Part shown: positions 1-9,165 of the stretch, in pieces
Position numbering within the stretch: position 1 is the stretch's first letter
Layout: each line of letters opens with the position of its first letter
Source: DASTPP01 sp035762175
GTDB taxonomy: Bacteria; Myxococcota_A; Polyangia; Polyangiales; Polyangiaceae
Length of the DNA: 24,804 bases
Assembly: GCA_035762175.1 (NCBI GenBank)
Contig: DASTPP010000284.1
Coordinates: 1 to 24,804, forward strand
Direction of reading: 5' to 3'
Position numbers and translations under genes: made by a program
Notes under the pieces: generated by a model
The model's input: the letters and a program-made list of their open reading frames with translations, nothing else
Told to the model about the DNA's origin: nothing
The model's database searches: none

Positions 1-69
1 CGGGCGGCTGTAGGGCGCGTCGGCGAACAGGGCGTCGGGGTCGAAGGGGGCGAAGGCGGCGGCATCCAC
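1..69 (-). CDS. N-terminal fragment of an unknown protein (cut by window edge)
   Basis: Only the first 23 codons lie in the window, reading leftward from a GTG at 69-67. The peptide begins VDAAAFAPFDPDALFADAP and runs open to the window edge. Its composition (acidic, Phe/Pro/Asp) looks like a real N-terminus rather than a shadow frame, but there is no recognisable domain and no strong Shine-Dalgarno. A TTG at 96-94 in the same frame is an alternative start. It lies downstream of the metalloprotease-like/sigma-54-region-I operon on the same strand, separated by about 215 bases that hold a repeat and a strong hairpin, so it is probably a separate transcription unit. Confidence 0.4.
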   Translation of the reverse strand, partial: MDAAAFAPFDPDALFADAPYSRP

Positions 70-124
70 CCCGCAGCCTAGCCGACCGCCGGGCAAGGAA
101 AAAAAGTGACCAATCCCTAGGCGA

Positions 125-209
125 GGGGGCGGGCTTTGCTCCCCGAACCGGCCCGCTTCCGCGCGGCACGAGCGGGCGTCCGCTGCCCCCGGCTTCAGCC
201 GGGGGCAGC
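125..209 (+). repeat. Interspersed hairpin repeat, copy 1
   Basis: This 85-base segment is clearly related to the reverse complement of 8896-8980. Both share a gggggcgggctt block, then ttccgcgcggcacga and cgggcgtccgctgccccc, and end in a strong stem-loop. A shorter relative lies at 9123-9158. The rest of the gene-free stretch 70-283 shows nothing else that can be supported. Confidence 0.65.
182..209. terminator. Hairpin within repeat copy 1
   Basis: A perfect 12-base-pair stem (gctgcccccggc / gccgggggcagc) with a TTCA loop. It sits about 75 bases past the stop of the minus-strand gene ending at 284. There is no U-tract, so a role in termination or 3'-end protection is an inference from position only. 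Confidence 0.45.
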
Positions 210-283
210 CAGCGGGCGCGTTTCGCAACACCCTCTCGAAGTCCGGGGCCGCCGGGCGTTTCCGGCGCGACCGCGCGCCGCGC

Positions 284-520
284 TCACTCTCCGTCCCGCC
301 TCGCCGCGATCTGGCCCGCCACCTTCGCCGCGAGCTCGGCCGCCACCGCCGCCGCCATCTCCGCCCGCGACAGCTGGAGCAGCCGCACCGCCTCTTCGAG
401 CTGTGGCGTCATCGCGAGCCCCGCCGGCGGCTTCGCCCCCTCGTCGGGCCCGAGCGGCGGCGCCGGCGCCACCGGCGGCCGCGGCGCCCCCCAGAGCCCG
501 CCTCGAATGAGCCGCAACAT
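284..520 (-). CDS. Stand-alone sigma-54 activator-interacting-domain-like small protein (78 aa)
   Basis: This small protein carries the motif LAMTPQLEEAVRLLQLS at residues 35-51. It matches the conserved region I (activator-interacting domain) of sigma-54/RpoN, which in E. coli reads LAMTPQLQQAIRLLQLS. A normal RpoN is about 480 residues and continues with core-binding and DNA-binding domains and an RpoN box. None of that is present here: the protein has a Pro-rich leader (1-34), the motif, and an Ala-rich helix ending in ARRDGE. The ATG overlaps the TGA of the upstream metalloprotease-like gene (TGATG, 522-518), so the pair should be translationally coupled. From the family, region I contacts bacterial enhancer-binding proteins and restrains promoter melting. 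An isolated copy could act as a decoy, anti-activator or RNA polymerase modulator; that is inference. The alternative is a sigma-54 relic, but the intact coupling and reading frame argue against it. Confidence 0.75.
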   Translation of the reverse strand: MLRLIRGGLWGAPRPPVAPAPPLGPDEGAKPPAGLAMTPQLEEAVRLLQLSRAEMAAAVAAELAAKVAGQIAARRDGE

Positions 521-1077
521 CACGCCTCCGCCGCCTCGGCCTCGCGGCGCACCTCGGCGAGCAGCTCGTCGTACCAGCGCTCGAGCTGCGCGCGGAAGGG
601 CCACATCCAGCCGTAGGTGGGGCCCAGAAATTGGGCGATGATGTGCCTGCGCAGGGCCGGGTCTTCGGCGCACGCGAGCCCGCGCAGCTCGGCCGTCGCC
701 CGCACGGTCTCGGCGTACGCCTCCCACTCGAGCCGCGCCCGCCCGTAGGCGAGCCCCAGCGGCAGGAGCGGCACGAGGTACAGAAAGGCCATGCCCACCG
801 CCGTGTAGCGCCGCGACTGGCGCAGGTGCACGCGCTCGTGGCGCAGCGTGATCACGCGGTCGACGTCGCTCATCTCGTCCCAGCAGTCGGGCACGTAGAG
901 CGTGCTGCCGATGACCGTGTGAAACTTGGTCATGTAGTGGCACTGCCCGCCGAGGGTCACGGCCCGCAGGGCGACGTCGAGGACGCGCGAGAACAGGCTA
1001 TTTCGCTTGTAAACGATGCCAAACCGCGGAAATTCGCCGCAAATCTCCGCGACCATCGCCTCCGTCCGGCCCGCCAT
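520..1077 (-). CDS. Membrane-associated HExxH (zincin-like) protein of unknown function
   Basis: The 185-residue product has an HERVH motif at residues 80-84 (ITLRHERVHLRQ), the zinc-binding and catalytic signature of zincin metallopeptidases. A hydrophobic hairpin or membrane segment follows at about 94-111. Acidic residues in LEWEAYAET (E117, E119) are candidates for the third zinc ligand, about 35 residues downstream as in gluzincins. The N-terminal part has no signal peptide. The family is not one I can name, so protease activity is inferred from the motif alone. The start used is ATG 1077-1075; a second in-frame ATG seven codons on (MVAEICG) has GGAGG just upstream but too close to be ideal. 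Its TGA overlaps the start of the sigma-54-region-I protein, so the two probably act together. A 43-base palindrome array begins about 108 bases upstream of the start. Confidence 0.7.
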   Translation of the reverse strand: MAGRTEAMVAEICGEFPRFGIVYKRNSLFSRVLDVALRAVTLGGQCHYMTKFHTVIGSTLYVPDCWDEMSDVDRVITLRHERVHLRQSRRYTAVGMAFLYLVPLLPLGLAYGRARLEWEAYAETVRATAELRGLACAEDPALRRHIIAQFLGPTYGWMWPFRAQLERWYDELLAEVRREAEAAEA

Positions 1078-1184
1078 GGGCTACGTGGTAGCGCAGCCCG
1101 CCCCGCCCCGCCTGCCGCCTCGCGCGCCCCGGGCCAAATTCGAACCCCCCGGCCCGGCCGAACCCCAGCAAACTGCGCCTTTTG

Positions 1185-1543
1185 ATGCCCCGGGGCATCA
1201 TGAACCGGGTCGGTGACCCCGGGTCGGATGTCCCGGGACATCTCCGAACGGGTCGGCGACCTGGGATCGGATGTCCCGGGACATCTCCGAACGGGTCGGC
1301 GACCTGGGATCGGACGTCCCGGGACATCTCCGAACGGGTCGGCGACCTGGGAGTCGGATGCCCCGGGACATCTCCGAACGGGTCGCCGACCCGGTTCACG
1401 ATGTCCCGGGACCTGCCGAAGCCCTCTTCACTCGACCCCCGTCAGGTCCCCGGACCTGCCGAAGCCCTCTTCACTCGACCCCTGTCAGGTCCCGGGACAT
1501 GAAGAAACGGTCCGAAGGTGATCTTCGGCAGGTCCCGGGACAG
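1185..1543. repeat. Nine palindromic nodes at 43-base period
   Basis: Nodes of 14 bases based on the palindrome atgtcccgggacat start at 1185, 1228, 1271, 1314, 1358, 1401, 1444, 1487 and 1530, so the step is 43 bases except one of 44. Spacers of 29-30 bases come in two main families: ctccgaacgggtcggcgac-type (about 1242-1400) and gccgaagccctcttcactc-type (1415-1486). The first and last spacers differ. Several variants change both arms together: atgcccc/ggggcat at 1185 and aggtcc/ggacct at 1444. The array sits between fmt (ends 1723) and the start of the HExxH gene (1077), upstream of the latter. The flanks 1078-1184 and 1544-1722 hold no gene I can support. Confidence 0.85.
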
Positions 1544-1722
1544 GTCGGAGCTGGCTTTGTTGGCTTTTGCCGGGCCCCCGAACACCCAGAGGGACCAAGG
1601 GACTCTGTTTTTGAAGGTCCCCCCACCTGAAATGCCCCCGAAGCCAGGGCAGTTTGATGTCAGTGAACCTCGGGCCGCCTTCCTGCGCCCAGGGTGGTCG
1701 GGTGGTACCAGGCGGAGGGCCC

Positions 1723-2664
1723 TCAGCCGAAGCGGTCGCCGGGCGAGAAGGTGCGCCCGCCGATGAGATCGACGGCCGAGAGCGCCTTGCGGCCCTCGAG
1801 CTGGCCCCGGACGATCTCGACGAAGCCCTCGCCGCAGGCGACGAGCACGCGCTTCTTGCCGACGAGGTGCACGCTGCCGGGGGGCGCGCCGGGCTCGGGC
1901 GCTTCGCTCGTGCGGGCGGTCTGCAGTAGCTTGAACGACTTGCCCTTGAGCGGGCTGTGCGCGCCGGGCCAGGGGTGCAGGCCGCGGGCGAGATCGTGCA
2001 CCCGGGCGGCGGGCTGAGACCAGTCGACGAGCCCGTGCTCGCGGGTGAGCGGCGGGGCGTGCGTCGCGCGGGCGTGGTCTTGGGGCTCGGCGCGCAGCTC
2101 GCCCGCGAGGAGCCTCGGCACCTCGTCGCGCACGGTCTCGGCGGCGAGCTCGCCCATGCGCACGAAGAGCTCGCCGGCGGTCTCGTCGGGGCCGATGGCG
2201 AGGCGGCGGCGGACGTAGACGGGGCCGGTGTCGAGGCCTTCGTCCATCTGCATCAGGCAGACGCCCGTCTCGACCTCGCCCCGCACGATGGCCCAGTTGA
2301 TGGGCGCCGCCCCGCGGTAGGCGGGCAAGAGCGAGGCGTGCAGGTTGACGCACCCGAGCCGCGGGCCCGCGAGCACGGCGGGCGTCAAGATGCGGCCGTA
2401 GGCGAGCACCACGGCGAGCTCGGCCCGCTGATCGGCGACCCAGCGGGAGAACTCGTCGGTCCGGACCTTGAGGGGCTGGTGCACGGGCAGGCCGAGCCGC
2501 TCGGCGGCGAGCTTCACCTCGGGGGGGCGCAGGCTCAGATCGCGTCCGGCGGGGCGGTCGGGCTGGCAGACGACGGCGACGACCTCGCAGACCTCGGCGA
2601 GCGCGACGAGCGAGGGGACGGCGATGGCGGGGGTGCCGAAAAAGAGGGCGCGGGCGCGGGCCAT
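1723..2664 (-). CDS. fmt: Methionyl-tRNA formyltransferase
   Basis: The enzyme formylates Met-tRNA(fMet) with 10-formyl-tetrahydrofolate in the cytosol so that translation can initiate. The 313-residue length fits the family (E. coli 315). The N-terminal formyltransferase domain shows FFGTPAIAVPSL (8-19), CQPDRPAGR (33-41), then CVNLHASLLPAYRGAAPINW (105-124) and MDEGLDTGP (140-148). N107, H109 and D145 correspond to the E. coli catalytic Asn108, His110 and Asp146. The C-terminal tRNA-binding domain follows from about residue 205 (ARGLHPWPGA, GGRTFSPGDRF). The start is ATG 2664-2662. Peptide deformylase (def), often the neighbour of fmt, is not in the window. The gene is divergent from the kinase at 2886 and its 3' end faces the palindrome array. 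Confidence 0.97.
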   Translation of the reverse strand: MARARALFFGTPAIAVPSLVALAEVCEVVAVVCQPDRPAGRDLSLRPPEVKLAAERLGLPVHQPLKVRTDEFSRWVADQRAELAVVLAYGRILTPAVLAGPRLGCVNLHASLLPAYRGAAPINWAIVRGEVETGVCLMQMDEGLDTGPVYVRRRLAIGPDETAGELFVRMGELAAETVRDEVPRLLAGELRAEPQDHARATHAPPLTREHGLVDWSQPAARVHDLARGLHPWPGAHSPLKGKSFKLLQTARTSEAPEPGAPPGSVHLVGKKRVLVACGEGFVEIVRGQLEGRKALSAVDLIGGRTFSPGDRFG

Positions 2665-2885
2665 GGCCCGCCTTACCCCGGCGCCGTCGGGCGCGAAACG
2701 CCGCGTCGCGCCCCCGGAGCCGCCCGGGCGCCTGAACTCGGCCGGCGGGCCTCGTCGTGAAGCGGGCCCGAAAGCGCGGTGAGGGGCGCGAGAAGCCGGG
2801 TCGGGGGGGGCGGGGTTCTGGTAACCTCATCGTCGAGCATGAAAGGCTTGGCGGCTTCGGCGCCAAGGCGGGGTGCGGGGCACGC

Positions 2886-4550
<1,665 letters not shown>

Positions 4551-4632
4551 GCCGGGGCCGGGGTCTGGCCTCGACACCCCGGACGGGAGAGGGCGTTGCG
4601 GAGCGCGACGGGTGGTGCACCAAGACCGCCCC

Positions 4633-4654
4633 CGCCCAGGCTGAAGCCTGGGCG
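4633..4654. terminator. Hairpin downstream of the kinase gene
   Basis: A perfect 9-base-pair stem cgcccaggc / gcctgggcg with a TGAA loop, about 80 bases after the kinase stop. There is no T-run. The loop is the complement of the TTCA loop of the hairpin at 182-209, which hints at the same hairpin style. Confidence 0.4.
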
Positions 4655-4774
4655 GCGTTGACCGGGCGGTTCGCACCGCCCCCGCCCGCCTGGGCGGCGT
4701 TGACCGGGCCGTTCGCACCGCCCTCGCCCCCTTGGGCGGCGTTCACCGGGCGTTTGGCGACGCCCTCGTCCGCC
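4649..4774. repeat. Three tandem 42-base units in the gene-free stretch 4551-4922
   Basis: Units start at 4649, 4691 and 4733 with tgggcggcgttgaccggg (the third has ttcaccggg). A fourth start at 4775 decays after four bases. The unit length is a multiple of three, and both strands are open here, but no start codon, ribosome site or conserved product supports a gene. The rest of 4551-4922, apart from the hairpin at 4633, holds nothing I can name. Confidence 0.75.
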
Positions 4775-4922
4775 TGGACGGGGGCGCCGGGAACGCTCCA
4801 AGACGCCCTCAGAATTCCGGGGTTCGATACCCGCGCTGCAAAATGCGACGGCCGGCGGGCGCTGTGGCGAACGCCCCCGGCCGCGGCGCGCCTGCGACGT
4901 TCGGCCGCCCGAAGCGGAGCGC

Positions 4923-5168
4923 CTACTTGAGCGAGTCGAGGAAGCCCTCGACCCGCTCGATCGCCTGCTTGATCGCGGCGCGCGACGCGTCCGAGATCTG
5001 CCCGGCGCTGCGCTCGACGTCGGCCAGGTGGGACTCGATCTCGTCCCAGCGGTCTTTTGCGTCCATGCCCGCGAGGTGCAGGCGGACGCGAACCTCGTCG
5101 CGCAGGGTTTGTAGGCGCGTGAGGCTGTTGCCGATCTCGTTCTTCAGGTCGTTGACGTTCGGGGTCAT
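4923..5168 (-). CDS. Small all-helical protein of unknown function, probably sigma-54-controlled
   Basis: The 81-residue protein starts MTPNVNDLKNEIGNSLTRLQ and is predicted to be nearly all amphipathic helix, with charged heptad-like stretches (LRDEVRVRLHLAGMDAKDRW, then IESHLADVERSAGQI and IKQAIERVEGFLDSLK). It has no Cys, no signal peptide and no membrane segment. The ATG at 5168-5166 is well supported by AAGGAG (5182-5177) eight bases upstream, so a longer start 16 codons up is not needed. A near-consensus -24/-12 sigma-54 promoter lies at 5215-5200, placing the transcription start about 20 bases before the ATG. It is a single-gene unit facing the kinase at 2886. I do not recognise the family. 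A coiled-coil or stress-associated structural role would fit, but this is a guess. Confidence 0.78.
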   Translation of the reverse strand: MTPNVNDLKNEIGNSLTRLQTLRDEVRVRLHLAGMDAKDRWDEIESHLADVERSAGQISDASRAAIKQAIERVEGFLDSLK

Positions 5169-5199
5169 GGCTCGGTCTCCTTTTGGCCCCGCACGGCCC

Positions 5200-5215
5200 T
5201 GCACCCGTCGTGCCA
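5200..5215 (-). promoter_or_regulatory. Sigma-54 (-24/-12) promoter of the small helical protein gene
   Basis: On the minus strand the sequence TGGCACGACGGGTGCA matches the consensus TGGCACG-N4-TTGCW at every conserved position except one (GTGC for TTGC). The GG and GC dinucleotides have the required 12-base offset. The predicted transcription start is near 5189, followed by an AAGGAG at 5182-5177 and the ATG at 5168, so the geometry is right for a short leader. Enhancer-binding-protein sites upstream (5216-5350) are not obvious. Confidence 0.65.
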
Positions 5216-5279
5216 CGCTGCGTTAGAACGGTTCGTCCGTCGACGCGACGAAGGCCGTGCGAAGGGCCCGGGGCGAGGG

Positions 5280-5384
5280 CCCCGCTCGCCCGAACGGAGG
5301 GGTCAGGGCCGAGGCCCCGCTCACCCCAACCGAGAGTCAGGGCAGACAGCCCCGCCCCCCGACGCGGCGCCGATTTGCGTCGCC
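5280..5384. repeat. Degenerate 35-base repeats in the gene-free stretch 5216-5544
   Basis: The word ccccgctc (ccccgccc in the third copy) recurs at 5280, 5315 and 5350. It is followed in the first two units by similar cga/gag-rich and gtcagggc blocks. The third unit has decayed. The remainder of this gap holds G-rich runs of the gaggggagaggg kind near 5496-5504, but no supported gene. Confidence 0.4.
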
Positions 5385-5544
5385 CCCCGACCGGGGGTAG
5401 TGCGACCCCACGGAGTGCCGTCACGCGAGGAGCGGGCGCGCGCCGCCCGGGAAGGCCCGAGGGGCAGCGCCCTCACCCCCGGCTCCTCCCGCGAGGGGAG
5501 AGGGCAAGATGTTGTTCGAGGGCGCGCCTGGTGGGTGAGGGCTG

Positions 5545-6270
5545 GTGAGCGACGCGATCAGAGAGCGAGGGCAGGCGGCGGGGGTCGTGATGGGCCCCTG
5601 GGGGCCGGTCGCGGCCGCCATCTTCGACATGGACGGGCTGCTCATCGACTCGGAGCCGCTCTGGCAGATCGCGATCGCGTCGGTCTGCCAGCGCCGGGGT
5701 GGCGCGTACACCGACGCCGATGTAGGCCTCTGCCAGGGCCGAGGCTTGCGGCATACAGTCGAACACCTGTTGATCAAGCATGAGTGGCCGCGGGGCGAGG
5801 GCGGCGGGCTCGAGGCCGAGATCGGCGACGAGATGTGCCGGCTGTCGCCCGGGGCGCCCGACCTGCCGGGGGTGCGCGAGCTCTTGGGGGCGTTGCGCGG
5901 GCGGGTTCCGCTGGGCTTGGCGTCGTCGTCGCCGGAGGCGCTGGTGCGGGCCTCGGTGGGGGGGCGGCCTTATTTCGGTTGGTTCGCGGCCGTCGTTTCG
6001 GGCGATCGGGTGGCCCGGCCGAAGCCGGCGCCCGATGTATTTTTGGAGGCGGCGCGTCGACTGGGCGCGCCGCCCGAGCGGTGCCTAGCCTTCGAGGACT
6101 CGCGCGCCGGGTGTGAGTCGGCGCGGGCGGCGGGCATGCGCGTCGTGGCGGTGCCGGCGGGCCCACACAAAACCTTCGAACCGGTGGCAGACCTGGTCGT
6201 GAGCTCCCTGGCGGAGGTCGTACATGAGCTTGGCTTGTCCGATCTAGCATCGGACGGGGTCGGTGCTTAG
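5545..6270 (+). CDS. HAD-superfamily phosphatase/phosphomutase (beta-phosphoglucomutase-like)
   Basis: The 241-residue protein is a haloacid-dehalogenase hydrolase with a small helical cap, like the beta-PGM/hexitol-phosphatase group. Motif I is FDMDGLLIDSEPLW (27-40), with nucleophile D28 and acid/base D30. Motif II is the Ser of GLASSS, motif III the Lys of RPKPAPDVF, and motif IV the acidic pair in FEDSRAG. DxDG followed by SEP is typical of sugar-phosphate phosphatases and beta-phosphoglucomutases. The substrate cannot be told from sequence. The start used is GTG 5545 with GAGGG a few bases upstream; ATG 5590 (MGPWGPVAAAIFDMDG) gives a length closer to relatives and is a real alternative. 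lon follows 195 bases later on the same strand and probably has its own promoter. That gap contains a GC-rich inverted repeat near 6329-6352. Confidence 0.88.
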   Translation: MSDAIRERGQAAGVVMGPWGPVAAAIFDMDGLLIDSEPLWQIAIASVCQRRGGAYTDADVGLCQGRGLRHTVEHLLIKHEWPRGEGGGLEAEIGDEMCRLSPGAPDLPGVRELLGALRGRVPLGLASSSPEALVRASVGGRPYFGWFAAVVSGDRVARPKPAPDVFLEAARRLGAPPERCLAFEDSRAGCESARAAGMRVVAVPAGPHKTFEPVADLVVSSLAEVVHELGLSDLASDGVGA

Positions 6271-6465
6271 GTTCGGGTGCCGCACCTCTCGTCCTCGGGC
6301 TCTTCCGCCCGGCCGGGGGCGGGTCGGGCGCCCGGGGCCCCCCGGGGCGCGCGCGGCGGGTCGTTGACGTCGAGTAAGGTTTCGGTCTTTGGTGGCCTTC
6401 TGGGCGGCCGGTGCGGCTCGTTGGTCCCCCTCGACAAAGGGTCATCTTCTGCGAGGTTAAAGAGT

Positions 6466-8883
<2,418 letters not shown>

Positions 8884-8895
8884 GCGGCGCGATGC

Positions 8896-8980
8896 CTGCC
8901 CCCGACTCACGTCGGGGGCAGCGGACGCCCGTTCGTGCCGCGCGGAATCGGCGCCGATTCGGCGCGCCAAGCCCGCCCCC
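8896..8980 (-). repeat. Interspersed hairpin repeat, copy 2 (inverted)
   Basis: The reverse complement of this segment aligns along its length with 125-209, including ttccgcgcggcacga and the adjoining cgggcgtccgctgccccc. Its outer end is a perfect 11-base-pair stem-loop at 8896-8921 (ctgcccccgac / gtcgggggcag, loop TCAC), 12 bases after the lon stop, where it may also act as the lon terminator. Confidence 0.65.
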
Positions 8981-9085
8981 TTGGCGGGGGCCGGGCTCCC
9001 GCGGGCGCCGGCTACCGGGCGAGTGGCGAGCGCGGCAAGAGGCAGCGCCACCCGGGCGAGCGCGCGAAGCGCCTCGCGACGCTGG

Positions 9086-9106
9086 AGCCCTGCCTCCGGC
9101 AGGGCT
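9086..9106 (+). terminator. Hairpin between convergent lon and the TPR gene
   Basis: A perfect 9-base-pair stem agccctgcc / ggcagggct with a TCC loop, followed by a short T-rich tail (ttga). A candidate terminator for transcription leaving lon, lying in the 282-base convergent gap. Confidence 0.4.
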
Positions 9107-9122
9107 TTGACCGCCGTTTCAA

Positions 9123-9158
9123 AGGGCGTTCGCTGCCCCCGACTTCCGTCGGGGGCAG
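9123..9158 (+). repeat. Interspersed hairpin repeat, copy 3 (short) and terminator-like hairpin
   Basis: It contains gggcgttcgctgccccc and an 11-base-pair hairpin (9133-9143 / 9148-9158, loop TTCC), related to copies 1 and 2. It lies 7 bases past the stop of the minus-strand TPR gene, so it is well placed to be that gene's terminator. Confidence 0.55.
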
Positions 9159-9165
9159 GCCGCGC

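Noticed and set aside
136..510. Pro/Ala/Arg-rich plus-strand frame of 124 codons
   Set aside because: It overlaps the hairpin repeat and the antisense of the sigma-54-region-I gene. It is low complexity with no ribosome site.
1182..1521. Short plus-strand frames with SRDISERVGDL-type repeats across the palindrome array
   Set aside because: The 43-base period is not a multiple of three, so the same DNA repeat is read in all frames. There is no ribosome site and no conserved protein.
1185..1543. CRISPR array
   Set aside because: The conserved node is only about 14 bases, is itself variable, and spacers are repeated rather than unique. There are no cas genes.
4815..4840. tRNA-like T-arm (ggggttcgataccc)
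   Set aside because: The stem is only three pairs before a mismatch. No acceptor stem, anticodon arm or CCA can be folded around it, so a chance match or a decayed fragment at most.
6364..6392. Housekeeping promoter for lon
   Set aside because: TTGACG is a good -35, but at 16-18 bases spacing only ctttgg/tttggt is found, which does not resemble a -10 box.
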